This document shows positions 40,893 through 53,700 of a stretch of 64,000 nucleotides of DNA, in pieces. Origin of the DNA: Merluccius polli. Lineage: Eukaryota; Chordata; Actinopteri; Gadiformes; Merlucciidae. The notes beneath the pieces were generated by a model. It was not told the DNA's origin. It worked only from the letters and a program-made list of their open reading frames with translations, and did not search any database. The stretch is taken from NCBI GenBank assembly GCA_030340625.1, contig JAOPHQ010004852.1, positions 1 to 64,000 on the forward strand, written 5' to 3'. Position 1 is the first letter of the stretch, and each line of letters begins with the position of its first letter. The position numbers and the translations under genes are program-made.

Positions 40893-43680
40893 TGCCACAG
40901 AATATCAGAAGAATGTTTCAAGAATGAGCTGGATCTTTTCACTCTACCATTAACACAGACTTCAATAGAAAAATGGACATATGTTGAAATGCCACCACCC
41001 ATCCATCCATCTTCTTGCCGCTTATCCGGGGTCGGGTCGCGGGGGCAGCAACCTAAGCAGGGAAACCCAGATTTCCCTCTCCCCAGCCACTTTGTCCAGC
41101 TCTTCCTGGGGGATCCCGAGGCATTCCCAGGCCAGCCGAGAGACATAGTTTCTCCAGCGTGTCCTGGGTCTTCCCCGGGGTCTCCTACCAGTGGGACGTG
41201 CCCTGAACACCTCACCAGGGAGGCGTCCAGGAGGCATCCTAACTAGATGCACGAGCCACCTCATCTGGCTCCTCTCAACGCGGAGGAGTAGCGGGTCTAC
41301 TCTGAGCTCCTCCCGGATGACTGAGCTTCTCAGCCTATCTCTAAGGGAGAGCCCAGCCACCCTGCGGAGGAAGCTCATTTCAGCCGCTTGCACCCGCGAT
41401 CTTGTTCTTTCAGTCACTATCCAAAGCTCATGACCATAGGTGAGGGCAGGAACGAAGATCAACTGGTAAATCGAGAGCTTTGCCTTCCAGCACGACGGAT
41501 CCGTGCAGAGTCCGCATTACTGCAGACGCCGCACCGATCCGCCTGTCGATCTCCCGCTCCATCCTCCCCTCACTTGTGAACAAGACCCCGAGGTACTTGA
41601 ACTCCTCCACTTGGGGCAGGATCTCATCCCCGACCCGGAGAGTGCACTCCACCCTTTTCCGGTTGAGAACCATGGACTCGGATTTGGAGGTGCTGATTCT
41701 CATCCCGGCCACTTGGCTACACTCGGCTGCGAACCGGTCCAGCGAGAGTTGGAGGTCACGGTCTGATGAAGCCAACAGGACCACATCATCCGCAAAAAGC
41801 AGTGACCCAATCCTGAGGTCACCAAACCGGACCCCCCCCCCAATGCCCTGGCTGCTCCTAGAAATCATGTCCATAAAAATTATGAACAGGATCGGTGACA
41901 AAGGGCAGCCCTGGCGGAGTCCAACCCTCACTGGAAACAAGTCCGACTTATTACCGGCAATGCGGACCAAGCTCTGACACCGGTCATACAGGGAACGGAC
42001 AGCCCGTATCAGGGGGTCTGATACCCCGTACTCCCAGAGAACCCCCCACAGGGCTCCCCGAGGGACACGGTCGAATGCCTTCTCCAAGTCCACAAAACAC
42101 ATATGGACTGGTTGGGCAAACTCCCATGCACCCTCAAGGATCCTGCAGAGGGTGTAGAGCTGGGCCACTGTTCCACTACCTGGACAAAAACCACATTGCT
42201 CCTCCTGAATCCGAGGTTCGACTATCCGACGGACCCTCCTTTCCAGCACCCCCGAATAGACCTTACCAGGAAGGCTGAGGAGTGTGATCCCCCTATAGTT
42301 GGAACACACTCTCCGGTCCCCCTTCTTAAAAAGAGGGACCACCACCCCACTCTGCCAATCCAGATGCACTGCCCCCGATGTCCATGCGATGCTGCAGAGT
42401 CGTGTCAACCATGACAGCCCCACAACATCCAGGGCCTTAAGGAACTCCGGGCGGACCTCATCCACCCCCGGGGCCCTGCCAACGAGGAGCTTCCTGACCA
42501 CCTCGGCGACCTCAGCCCCAGAGATAGGAGAGTCCACACCCGAGTCCACAGGCCCTGCTTCCTTACCGGAAGGCGTGTCGGTGGGATTAAGGAGGTCTTC
42601 GAAGTATTCCTTCCACTATCTGCGATAATGGATAACGGACCCATCAAGTTTTTTTGTTTTGGCCAGAAGTGAAGTGATCTAAACTCAAAATCACTAACCC
42701 TGATGGAACACACTTGGCACAGCAGGCTGAGGTGGGTCTGATCAACTACCCTGGATGCACCCTATTCTCACAAGTGGATATTACGCTGGCTGATAGGCTT
42801 ATTACCCAGTCATCAAACACATATCCAAAACTATGGGAATGGTACGCTGGGATCCCGATTTGGCTGTAAGCTGTCCAGCAAAGACACAAGCGGACATATG
42901 GATGTGCATAGCCCTTTAGGAGGGAATATTCGATTAACAAACCGGGCTGAATATACGACTCAAAGTCATACAGTTGACCTGATGGCTCCTATACATGCTG
43001 ATATGTTTTTCCTGGAAAAACTGCTGATTAACGGTCTTGATGTTAGAATGAGATTCATTAGATCAAAACATAATTTTGTCTCTCGGCCATTTGGAATTTA
43101 CGTACAAGTAAATTTAAGTACAAAGTCTCTATGTTGTCTGTAAGTGTTTTTATTCAAAAGGTTTCTATTGCCCCAGGTGTCAAGTTGGCTCATGCAGAAG
43201 CATTGACTCAGGCTAATGTGAAATACCCTGTTGATCGTGTATGACTAAAGAATGTATCCATTCCTGCTGGTGCTAGAATATGCAGTCAGGAAAATCTGTT
43301 TCTCTGTCAAATCCCAAAGATGGTTATTGTAGGCTTTGTGGATAATTAATCATACCCTTTCAACCTGACTTTAGAAATGGTCAGTATACCGGAGAGTATT
43401 TTCAAGTTATTCAAGCTACTGGCCGTCAGTTGAAAGATAGATATTTGGCCATTAACCGCCAAAAATTTGCTGATGGTTACACACTGTTTTGTTTCAACCT
43501 CAAAGCAGATGAAGGATGTGGACAACATGTGTCACTAGTCAGAACTGGCAATGTAAGGCTTGAAGCATGATCAAGAAGAGCTTTGGTTTGAACTGGCAAT
43601 TTAACAAGTATGTTATGCTGTTTTCGATTCTGTTGTAATAATATAGATCAGGCGTCAGCTGTTACTGGACTACTATAAGG
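40893..43680 (+). pseudogene. Maverick jelly-roll capsid protein (F54H12.2-like), split by Rex3
   Basis: The start region (40893-40996) reads HRISEECFKNELDLFTLPLT then QTSIEKW. After the Rex3 insertion the plus strand continues with DNGPIKFF (about 42628), pieces of LFSQVDITLADRLIT, SHTVDLMAPIHADMFF (about 42970), KLLINGLDVRMRFIR, then KFADGYTLFCFNL and DEGCGQH (about 43460), ending near LLLDYYK (43670). This matches the F54H12.2-like family, which includes Maverick virion proteins with jelly-roll folds; whether this is the major or the minor capsid protein I cannot settle by reading. Many frameshifts make it dead. It is preceded by pX-like and followed by protease, as expected in a virion gene block. 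Confidence 0.8.
40997..42617 (-). mobile_element. Rex3-like RTE LINE, 5-prime truncated
   Basis: The 3-prime end on the minus strand is a GATG repeat (CCATCCATCCAT at 40998-41010), the known Rex3 tail. The frame at 41428-42549 carries reverse transcriptase: SWLTRLCSIAWTSG, NYRGITLLSLPGKVYSGVLE, CFVDLEKAFDRVPRG, GLRQGCPLSPILF and LLFADDVVLLA (catalytic ADD), then SMVLNRKRVECTLRVG. The C-terminal part (41022-41462, LTYGHELWIVTERTRSRV ... GRRPRGRPRTRW) is in another frame, so a frameshift lies near 41440-41460. The endonuclease is missing through 5-prime truncation. It sits between the VEMPP- and DNGPI-coding parts of the capsid gene. Confidence 0.88.
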
Positions 43681-43689
43681 AAAAGTGGT

Positions 43690-44150
43690 TGTAAAGTGAA
43701 TACTGTTGTTAACCACTGTTGGACAAAAGACTAACTACCCAGAGACATTCATTAGCTACCGGCTATAATTGTGGTCAATACAGAACCTTCAAATTTAGGG
43801 GGAGCCCATTGGCTGGCTTAATATACTGTATATTACACTGCAAAAACAGGGATATTTTTTTGACTCGTATGGAAATCCCCCCACATAATCAAAGTGCCCT
43901 GATGCCATGTATCGGTTTCTAAAACATAGTTGTTGTGATGTACTTCATTCTACATGGTTCAGGATCATTTAAGTACAGCTTGTTTAATATGCAAAGGGGA
44001 ATATCCCACCATCGTTTTTGAGAATGTATAGTGATAATCTTGACCGTAATGATAAAATTATTTGTGACTTGGTGTGGTGTGATTATGATTTTACATGTGT
44101 ACATTGTGTGCAACTTAACATGTATTGATAAAAAAGATACAAATGTAGTA
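43690..44150 (+). pseudogene. Maverick adenain-like cysteine protease, decayed
   Basis: Downstream of the capsid gene and on the same strand, broken frames read NTEPSNLGGAHWLA (about 43770-43815; GxHW holds the catalytic His), GIFF then in another frame DSYGNPP (about 43865-43890), PDAMYRFLKHSC, and SDNLDRNDKIICDLVW (about 44030-44085). This sequence of motifs is that of the Ulp1/adenovirus-protease family that matures virion proteins in Mavericks. The GQYC segment with the catalytic Cys is not recognisable; several stops occur. Confidence 0.65.
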
Positions 44151-44344
44151 GTATATGAATGAAAAATATAAAGACAAACAAGTAATCAATCTTATTCAAT
44201 TGTATTTATGTTTGAACATATTTCTTAAGGTTACATCCTTTAGCCACATTTTAAAAATATCAATGGTAAACATTTATTTAAACAAGCATATACAGGCAAA
44301 TGAACATTGATTAAATAATACATACACAAATACACAAAATCAAA

Positions 44345-44790
44345 ATTTCAACCACTGACATTCAGTTTAGGTGATCTAAAGGAGGGATCAATTTCCTCAC
44401 ATTCTCTTCTTTTGCTTGATGCTGTCTCTGATCTTTCAACACTGATTAAATCAGGTGTGCCTCTAGTGACTATAGCTCCAGGAGTACTTTCAATTATATA
44501 GTGTCCTGATTCTGATCCATTTTCACTACTTAAACGTTTGCTGGCTTATAATTTGTCCTAACCGTACTAGGTATAGATGTTGATGGTACATTCATAATGG
44601 CTAAAGATTTCGGCTGAAGAACGTATTCCATCCTTGTGGTCTGGAAGAGTCTAAAGTTCTCCTTTATCTGTCCATGATACATCCTTAGATATTTTTAAAT
44701 GATTCCAATATGTACTCTGCATTTCTCTTACTTTTTGCCGGTGTATGTTTCATTACCTCATTAAAAATAGACCACCCCTATCACGATCCC
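44345..44790 (-). pseudogene. Conserved Maverick protein, C-terminal piece
   Basis: On the minus strand, FNEVMKHTPAKSKRNAEYIL then DVSWTDKGEL (about 44780-44650) is followed by a poorly conserved tail with KRLSSENGSE-like and Lys-rich parts. AEYILxHLKxSKDVSWTDKGE recurs in an uncharacterised protein of fish Mavericks. Other pieces of the same gene lie at 48433-48890 and 53793-53900. It converges on the protease gene. Confidence 0.6.
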
Positions 44791-44799
44791 CTACATCAT

Positions 44800-46904
44800 A
44801 ATACTACTGTACATAATACTATAACAGCCATCTAAACAGCCTCCTGGACCTCCATGCCCCTGTTAAAACCAAAACAGTCACCTTCATCCGATCAGCTCCA
44901 TGGTATACAGATGGGCTTCGTAAGATGAAGGCAGCAGGGCGTGTCCTTGAGCGGCGCTTCAAAGCCTCTGGTCTCACTGTCCATAAACAAATCTACCGGC
45001 AGCAACAACAACAATATGCACAGTCCCTCAAAGATGCAAGGTCACAGTTCTACTCAAATGCCATCAGAAACAGTCCAGGAAATTCCAAGCAGTTTTTCTC
45101 CACTGTCAACCACCTACTCAAACCGCAACCCCCTCCACTCACTGCCACTACAGAAGAACAGTGCAATAAATTCATGGATTTCTTCAGAACAAAAATTGCA
45201 CATATTCGCTCTGCCCTTTCTGGTCCTCCCACCCTTACTGCTCCTCTAGAATGTACCATCTCCCAACCACTAAACAGCTTTCCTGAGGTTTCACCGGAAG
45301 AGGTGCAGAACATCATTGGGAAGATGAAATCCTCCACCTGTCCCCTGGACCCTCTCCCAACCTCCCTGGTGAAAACCCATATCACTGTCCTAACCCCCCT
45401 GATCACTGCTGTGATAAATCACCTCCAATCTCCCCTTTATATCAAAGGTACTTGAGAAAGCAGTTGCCACTCACCTTCAGGACCACCTCAAACAAAATAA
45501 CCTCTTCGAAAAATTCCAGTCTGGTTTCCGCTCCGCCCACAGTACAGAGACTGCCCTTGTCAGAGTCACCAACGACCTCCTCATGTCGTCCGACAATGGC
45601 TGTCCCTCCCTCCTCATCCTCCTGGACCTTTCTGCTGCATTTGACACTGTCGACCATGACATTCTTCTCAACCGGCTTCACTGTACCACTGGACTCAATG
45701 ACACGGCTCTCCGTTGGTTCAACTCATATCTCACAAACCGGACAGAATACATCTCCCTGGGTCACTCCAAATCAACCACACACACAGTCACCTGCGGTGT
45801 CCCCCAGGGGTCATGGCCCCATCCTCTTCATCCTCTACCTCACTCCCATTGGCCAAATCATCAGCCGTCACAACATCTCATTCCACTGCTATGCTGATGA
45901 CACACAGCTTTATGTCAATGCCACAGCTGTAACCCCATCCTCTCAGTCATCCCCATCAAAACTCACCACCTGTCTGGAGGAGATAAAGGTATGGATGGAG
46001 CACAACTTTCTCCAACTTAACAGCTCCAAAACTGAAGCCATCCTGGTTGGCACTCCCCACCAGACCAAAACATCATCCATAACCAGCATCATTTTTCTGG
46101 CTCCAACATCCCCCTTTCATCAACAGTCACAAATCTGGGTGTAAAAATGGACTCTCAACTTTCATTTGAAGCACATATAAATCACCTCTGCAAGACCTCC
46201 TTCTACCACCTCCGTAACATATCCAAACTCCGTCCCATCCTCTCTCTCTCAGATGCTGAAAAGCTGGTTCATGCCTTTGTCTCCTCCAGACTGGACTACT
46301 GTAATGCACTTCTCATTGGGATCCCTAGCAAGAGTCTCCAGAGACTCCAGTACATCCAAAACTCTGCAGCTAGGATCCTGATGAGAGTGCGGAAACACGA
46401 GCACATTACCCCCATTCTCCACTCACTCCACTGGCTTCCGGTCTCCACCAGGATTGAGTACAAGATTTCCCTCCTCAGTTACCATGGTCATGCCCCCCCT
46501 TACCTCAAAGAAATAATCAACCCACAAAACACAACACGCTCCCTCCGCTCCACTGACTCAAACCTCCTCCACATACCCAGAACCAGACTCAGGACCATGG
46601 GGGACAGGGCCTTCTGTGCTGCTGCCCCGCGTCTATGGAATGCCCTCCCTGATACCTTGAGGGCACCACAATCCATTGACTGTTTTAAAAAAGGCCTGAA
46701 GACTTTTCTTTTTAGCAAAGCTTTTGGTCCCTTTTAGATGTTCTTAAATCTTTTTTTCTTTTTTTTTCTCTTTTTTTCCCCTCTTTTTTCCCTCTTTTTT
46801 TAAAATTAAAATTGCTCATCTTATTTTTGTTTTTAACCTGTAGCACTTTGAGATCACTGATGTAAAGTGCATTATAAATAAAATTTATTATTATTATTAT
46901 TATA
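44800..46904 (+). mobile_element. L2-like LINE, 5-prime truncated, (TTA)n tail
   Basis: Plus-strand pieces in order: SAPWYTDGLRKMKAAGR, FRTKIAHIRSAL, KSSTCPLDPLPTSLV, then frameshifted to FQSGFRSAHSTETALVR, LDLSAAFDTVDHDILLNRL, GVPQGS, CYADDTQLYV, LNSSKTEAILVG, and an intact C-terminal frame (46147-46737) with ISKLRPILSLSDAEKLVHAF, SRLDYCNALLIG, LHWLPVSTRIEYK and PRLWNALPDTLR. The tail reads AAGTGCATTATAAATAAAAT then TTATTATTATT, a typical L2 3-prime end. It split a Maverick gene. At least three frame breaks. Confidence 0.9.
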
Positions 46905-46943
46905 AGCATGACCCTTGGGCATATCCTCAGAAAGTGATGGCGT

Positions 46944-48424
46944 TAGGGCTGAACGATATGGACAAAATTTCATATCTCGATATTCATGCCAGATATCTCG
47001 ATATCGATACGATATGATATGAATATGGGTTCGGTGAAAACCAAGCATTTTTCAGAAAAATAAAAACATAATGCAAAAGAATGTGGAAAGTGCAGTTTTA
47101 TTTATAAAAACTCACTGCCAGTCATGAGCCGTTATTTTTCTATAGGCTATATTAATATTCCCGTTGGTAGAAAATATAAAATGCAGCATGTTTTTATCAA
47201 TGAAATCTTTATTCCAACAATAATGTATAGGCCAACAATAATACAAGACAGTTAACTTGAAGACCTACAACTGTTTAACAGTTTTAAAATAATAAATAGG
47301 CCTACAGGCATTATAGGTTAACTTATAGGACTATGCGGCGCTCGTAAAAGCCGAACAATGCGCCACATGCGCTCTTAAAGGTTTGGAAACGATCCAACAA
47401 GACTACATCTGTATTCCAATCACAATAAGTAGCCTACTTATCGGCCAACAATAATCAAACAAGGCAGTAAAAGTGGGCATTGAACTGTATAACTGTTTTG
47501 AAAAAAAAGGGGAACAAGGCCGACATATGCCGATACAATATGCAGCCGGCGCTCGGAAAAGGCTCGCAACAAAAAGATGAGCCACACATTTAGAAACAAT
47601 TGCATGAACTATCTAAAAGAAATACCTTAGTCAGAAAACATATATGAGGCTGAACGTTTTGCTAAAATGTCAGTTATGGAAATATTGAAAATGTTGGAGC
47701 GGCTGGCCACACGAAACCGAGAGACGTCTGTCTTGACCGCAGTACGCGATCGGTCATTAATCAATAATCGTATTTACCCGTATAACTGCACACAACTTTA
47801 TTTAAAATCAAGCAAATGGAACACATGTTTGTATTCTGGTGTCCGGCTCCTCCGGCGGAGCGGTTCATATTAGGAGTCCGGGAGGGTTCACCTTCACGGC
47901 GTAGTTACGAGGGATGTGCGACTATCGTTTTAAAAAATACTAAAGTGTTTTTTTAAAGTTAGAAAGATATTAGATATTCAACCGATATTCACGCTCCGAA
48001 TTACAGCGATCAGACACGGGGAACTAAAGCCGCGATCACCGGGCACCGCTTCAAGACTCACAGCAACACAACGTCCTTTTGATCGATCCGGGGGGGGACT
48101 CCGGGTCCTGGGAGGGTGACCCGGGTCCACCGTGGAGACGGCGCAAAAGATTGAGTTTGACTGGGTTGTGGTGTCCGTCCCCGCTGGGGGGTGGGGGTGG
48201 TAGTGGTCGTTGTGGTAGTCGGAACCGGCGAGGGAGGACGGTTCCGCACTCGCCGGTTCCGAGCGCGAGCGCCGCCGCCGATAATGCCCATCCCTAGTTT
48301 GTTGTGACTGCCAGAGCTGTACATGCAGGGCGATATATCGTTTATATCGTTGCTTTTTCGATATTAATATCGTGAATGTTCATATCGAGATATCGATACG
48401 ATAACGATATATCGTTCAGCCCTA
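46944..48424. mobile_element. hAT miniature element, 8-bp TSD GATGGCGT
   Basis: Ends TAGGGCTGAACGATATGG and CGATATATCGTTCAGCCCTA with perfect duplications GATGGCGT (46936-46943, 48425-48432). Subterminal ATATCGATA repeats. The GC-rich interior (48060-48290) includes G-runs and CGGTTCCG palindromes near 48220-48265. No transposase. It splits the conserved Maverick gene. Confidence 0.94.
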
Positions 48425-48432
48425 GATGGCGT

Positions 48433-48890
48433 CAAACCTGTTTTTTCCTGTTCTCCTTTTTTAACCATTGATGGATAATGTTGTAGAACTGCACCATACT
48501 TTTTGGCTTTCTCATGCAGGTCAGTATCTGCTATGTTCAACACGACCTCTCTAGCTTCATCCAGTTAATTTAATTTCTACCTAACAAAATCACAGTGGGT
48601 GGTAAACTTTAAGGCATCAAGTTGTTGTTGGGGAACTACATACATCTTTTGAGCATGTTCCATAATCTGAATATTGTTTCCCTTGGTAACATCCTCTTGT
48701 TATAATACTGGTAATCAATGGTATAGTGGCACCCAACAATGGTAACAAAAATCCACCACTTTGATTAATCAGTCTTTTCTATTAAGAAATTACCACATTC
48801 TTACTAGCCGATAGTCTGTCCTTGTGTTTATGCAATCTTTTGTACTGACTGGAAGACAATGGTATCCTGCCTTGTTAAATGTTCAATGCT
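48433..48890 (-). pseudogene. Conserved Maverick protein, middle piece
   Basis: On the minus strand, RLHKHKDRLSASKNVV (about 48850-48800) and INQSGGFLLPLLGATIPLIT (about 48770-48710) are followed in shifted frames by EHAQKMYVVPQQQLDALKF (about 48660) and EKAKKYGAVLQ (about 48510). The hydrophobic GGFLLPLLG segment after a basic stretch recurs in fish Maverick proteins of unknown role, possibly a membrane-active virion component. The gene is interrupted on both sides. Confidence 0.65.
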
Positions 48891-48990
48891 ATAGACCCCT
48901 TCGAGTGCAACGTCACAGAAATATGCGCACGCATCTTGGGGTCAGAAAAACACCTACTTCCACTTACGAAGTCCAAACAAACAGTCTAAA

Positions 48991-51714
48991 ATGCCGACCT
49001 GTAGCGCTGTTGGGTGTGAGAATAGGACCAGCAGTGGCGTGAAGTTCTTCAGAATCCCAGCTGGATCCCATCCCTTTAAAAAAAATAGGCGTCATCTGTG
49101 GCTACAAGCACTAAAACGGGAAGACTGGGATAATGCAGCTGCAGTCAAAGAGGCTCATATTTGCAGTGCTCACTTCATTTCAGGTAAGTCATTTACAAGC
49201 CCTTTCTCTTGGACTAAACTACAAATCTTGACTTCACCGAAAATTGTTTGTCAATACACATAATGTATATGAAACATATAGTGGCAAAGTTTGTGGTCCT
49301 GGACGTAGCTAAGCTTCTAGTTAGCTGCCTGCTAGCGTGTTGACAAGTAAACGTGGTAGCTGCTATGCTATTGCAGTCAAAAAGGCTCGTTTGAGTGCTC
49401 ACTTCATTTCAGATAAGTTATCATTTATCAGCCTTTTCTGTTAGATTACACTGAAAAGGCTGTATTTCACAGAAAATGTCGTGTCACATATTTATGCACA
49501 TATTTACAAGGTAGCTATGCGACTTAAGTTATTTTGCTCGCTAGTGTTGACAAGTAAACATCGTAAGCTAAGCCTATACAAAGGTTGACTTTTAATTAAG
49601 TTGATGAAATCCTAAATTAGATGACGTTTTAGGACTATTAGTCACCTAAATTATCTGTCAATTGTGACGTTTTGCATTACAGTAAGTACTTCCATTGATA
49701 GTACGTTAGTGTAAACATGGGCACAACATTGTTGTCTTTACAGGGGAGGCATCAGATGACCCGACCAGTCCTGACTTTGTGCCGTCTGTGTTTGCATACA
49801 CAAAACAAAAGACACCTGAGACCAAAATGGAGAGGTAAGCCTATAAAATAAGATAAATAAGGGAATTTAAAATGCTTCTCAGCCGTGTCCTCTTCAAAAG
49901 CAAGCTTCCATTTAACTGTGTGCATCATGTTTTAATCAGTTCACATGATCTGTCTGACACTTCACACATGCTTCAAAGACCAAAGGTGTTTTCGCCATAT
50001 GTTCAGTGTAGAAGTTAATTATTGCAATGTCTTACCTAGTGGAAGATTTGGTTAAATGCTGTCACAGTTTAATTGTTTCTTTTCTTCTCATATAGATATC
50101 ACAGGAAAAGGAAGAGAGCAGAGAGGCACATCCCTGAAGTAAGACCTGATTCTTCCTTTGAAGAAATGGAACAAGACCATTGCCCTGGTATGAATTAAAT
50201 CTGCCACAGAGCTAGAATTCATTTCCTGTAGTGCCACGAGATACAAATATCTCAGTGTGAGCACTTTTCAGTGAATGTCTGACCACCTGTCTGTCTTTGT
50301 TTTAAATTCAATCTGATGAAGAGCTCCCACCGGTATCAAGAAGTGAATATGACAACCTTCACTTGAAACATCGTCAACTCCAGGAAGACTACATTAATCT
50401 ACAGCAGGAATGTTTTAAGCTACGCAGTGAAAATGACTCATTGAAGCAAAAGCTAAACCAATCGAAGTTAACATACTGTAATGTCAAGTCTAATTTTAGA
50501 CAATTACTGTTTTTCACTGGACTTACCTCTATCATCTTTGAATGGCTCATTGAAAAACTAAGCAGTGAGCTAAGTCATCATAGCCTTCCCTTAGAGCAGC
50601 AGTTCCCAAACTTTTTTTCCTGCGCACCCCCTTCTACATCCCAACTGGGTTGGCGCACCCCCAATCCCCACTTAAAAAAAAAAAAAACGCAACAAAGCTT
50701 TGTTTTATCGCCATATAAAGACTCATGTTTAATATATGCGCAAATAACCAGAACACGCATGACAATAACAACATCAACAACATTTCAATATAATGCTATA
50801 ATCATGTTTTTTTTATTGTATGGAAAAATCCCACTTAAAAACAGCACTGTAATTGTGTAATATTACACCAGACCGCCATTACATTTTTCCTCTCGCGCAC
50901 CCCCTGGTGGCAGCTCACGCACCCCTGGGGGTGCACGCACCACACTTTGGGAATCCCTGCCTTAGAGGACCAACTTTTAATGGTCTCAATGAAATTAAAG
51001 TTGGGACTCAGTAACCTTGACCTGGCATATAGATTTAATGTAGCAAATAGCACCGTGTGTCATATTTATCGAAGCTGGATATCGGTCATGTCAGTGGTCC
51101 TCAAGCCACTAATAAAATGGCCAAACAAGGGAGCAATTCTTAAAAATATGCCCATTGCATTCAAGCGAAAATTTAAAAGATGCCGCTGCATTATAGACTG
51201 CACAGAAATTTTTATAGCTAGACCTACTAATCTCACTGCAAGAGCCCAGACTTGGTCAAATTATAAGCATAACAATACCATTAAGTATTTGATTGCCACC
51301 ACACCTGCTGGAGCAATTTCATTTCTGTCTCCGGGGTGGGGTGGCCGGGTATCGGATAAACAGATTACCCGAGAGTCTGGTTTCCTGGAACTGTTGGAGC
51401 CTATAGATGAGGTCTTAGCTGATAGGGGATTTTTGGTACGTGATGAACTAGCTGCTTATGGTGCAACTCTTCGTATACCTCATTTCACTAAAGGGAAAAA
51501 ACAACGCTCAGCACAGGAAGTAGACACATCCAGACAACTGGCCCGTGTTAGGATACATATAGAGCGAGTGATAGGAAGGTGGAAGAATTATAAGATATTG
51601 CAAACAGTAATTCCAGTGTCTCAGGTTGATATGCTAGATCAAGTAGTGATTGTGTGTGGTGCACTAACTAACCTCTGTAAAAGTGTGGTTCCTAAAGGAA
51701 CAGGTTCCAAATAA
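48991..51714 (+). pseudogene. THAP-domain DDE_Tnp_4 transposase, four exons, split by a hAT element
   Basis: Exons by splice signals: 48991-49183 (donor GTAAGT), 49744-49834 (donor GTAAGC), 50096-50187 (donor GTATGA), and 50322-51714 interrupted by 50597-50959. Exon 1 and the start of exon 2 encode a THAP zinc finger (CSAVGC at the start, HICSAHF later) that binds the element ends. After an acidic linker and a short coiled coil comes a helix-turn-helix (GLSNLDLAYRFNVANSTVCH), then the RNase-H-fold core: Asp in CIIDCTEIF, Asp in EVLADRGF and Glu in RVRIHIERVIGRW. Outside the inserted miniature element the frame is intact through to the stop, so loss of function is recent. Confidence 0.88.
50597..50959. 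mobile_element. hAT miniature element, 8-bp TSD CCTTAGAG
   Basis: 363 bp, ends CAGCAGTTCCCAAA and TTGGGAATCCCTG, with duplications CCTTAGAG at 50589-50596 and 50960-50967. Internal GCGCACCCCC repeats in both orientations are typical of a fish hAT family. It is inserted in the coding exon of the ISL2EU transposase just before the helix-turn-helix. Confidence 0.95.
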
Positions 51715-51960
51715 GTGGAGTCATTGATTTAAAATAATTAATTTATTATTTTACAACCAGGTACTGCAAACCATGGAGTCTACCAGAAATAAACATTTAA
51801 GTTGGTGGTACCAACTAACAATAACAAAGGATTGTGTGGTTTTCTTTGGTGCTCAGACACATGAAATTAGTTTTGTCAGACGGAAGCGTCTGCTAAGAAA
51901 TTGAAACATAAACACAAACAAAAACACACTCAATATCCGCCAGGATCAATGATACAACAT

Positions 51961-53700
51961 TTAAGTATTGCCAGAAATACAACTTTGACAAAGCCAAGTC
52001 GCTGATCTCCTTTTTACTTTTGCACAACTATAGTGGAAACTACCATTACATTGTACACACTTGATCATTTTTCCAAAATCTGGTCTTCTGCATATTTTGC
52101 AGGCTACATGTGGCTGTAAGGAAGGGTCATGTTTTCTTCTTGGCTCAGGTACATTTGACTCTTCCTCTGTATCACTGCCGGATGACGCTGTGTCTGTGTC
52201 GCTGTTTTCAAAGCTTGTCAGGACTGCAGCATCAGGGGCAAGAGTCTGCAACTCCAGGATGTCATCATCTCTCAGCGCTGAAGGAGATAGACAAACATGT
52301 CATTAAATACAAACATGACCCAAAACATATAACAATTTAAAACATATCATTTCACCCTTGTTTTAGTACACTGTAGATAATCACATGTCCATGATGTTGA
52401 GAATTGTAGGCATGATCACACAACTAAACAGTCTATAACCTGCATCTCTATAAAAGCTTCTTTCCTTGTCTGACATAATGTGCAAAGCGGGGAGGGGGTT
52501 GTAAATACATAAAATTATCTTTGGCCAAAGGAAACTTCTCTAAGTGCCAGTGTCAACTACAACATGCCTGTGGCTCTGGGAGTGGTACGATTGGTCCTAC
52601 TCCTGACTGTGTCCAAAGTGGTTGGAAGCTGCCTGCCTGCTGGTCTCATTGGCTTACGAAAGCTGATATTTCTCAGTGGCGCTGGTTCAACTTCTCTCCT
52701 GCTCACTTTCCATAAACACTCTCCTGAGGTGACAGCTTGCTCCTCTACCATTCCCATTCTAATACAGAGTTCGACCTTGAACAAAATTGAGGCTGCATGA
52801 CTACAGCATGATCCAAGTCTGAAATTAAATCACATGTTAAACATATTAATTGGAACAATCAACTATTGTTTATGTGTAGTCCTATGACAGTGTGTTGGAA
52901 GTTAGCACCAGCCAAATGTCAAATTTGACAGTGGCTGGTAGCTTGCTCATTTCTTGAAAAGTTATATACTTGCTAAAGGACAGTCTACTCCTTTCTGACA
53001 GCAGATGTTTTCATATAACTGGATCATGGACGAGGAGCTGGAGCAGAGGAGTAGCCTAAGAGCTAAGTAGGCTAGGTTGACAGATGATACTATGTCATGC
53101 TATGCTATGCTACGTTTCGCTATTTTGAACAGAGGGAGCAGGTGAAATTTATGTCAAATGGCAGATGGAATGAGGCCAACAGGAAATTATAGAAATCAAT
53201 CCGTCATAAACCCATCAAGATTAGGACATTGTCCACTGGTTTAAGAATAAATAAATAAACGTACCCCGCCATGCAGGTGCAGTTAGCCGTGTGCATGTAG
53301 CACTTCTCCTTGTTGTAGATCACCCGTGCCTTGTACAACCATGTCTTCTTCCCTTGACGCTGACTCGGCAAGACTTCTGCTTTTAGAGCACAAAAACCTT
53401 TGCCTATATCTTTGTAGAAGATCGTCTGAACGTGTCCAGAAACAACATAATTATAGGCATCAAGCGACTTGTATGCGCATAGGCTTTCTCGAGTGTACGG
53501 GCGCTAGGTAAGAGTGAATAGCTGGCCACTGGATATCTGGCCATTTGCTACTGTCATCTACCCAATCTTTAATGGAAGCTGGGTCTGGCAAACTATCACC
53601 GTCAGCCAATACCAATTTGTTGAGATATTATTCCCGGTCCTTAATCGGCAACGAGAGAGCATATTCGGAAATATTCTGAGGAGAGTCGTTGACAGCCATG
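51961..53700 (-). pseudogene. SWIM + PHD finger companion protein of ISL2EU, YqaJ part absent
   Basis: Minus-strand exons: about 53700-53275 (KDWVDDSSKWPDIQWP; VVSGHVQTIFYKDIG; ends ANCTCMAG), about 52829-52560 after acceptor ATTTCAG (LGSCCSHAASILFKVELCIR ... VEPAPLRNISFRKP), and about 52279-51961 after acceptor CTCCTTCAG (acidic region, then a C4HC3 PHD finger with CKIC, CVQC, HYSC, CQSC and a stop). The SWIM ligands CTC...CCSH straddle the intron. In known ISL2EU elements the second protein also has a YqaJ recombinase-like nuclease; there is room for only about 280 bp between SWIM and PHD exons and I see no such domain. The first exon has stops near 53640 and a frame break near 53480. Confidence 0.7.

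Noticed and set aside
48079..48297. Glycine/arginine and threonine/proline-rich frames
   Set aside because: Low-complexity GC-rich core of the hAT miniature element at 46944-48424.
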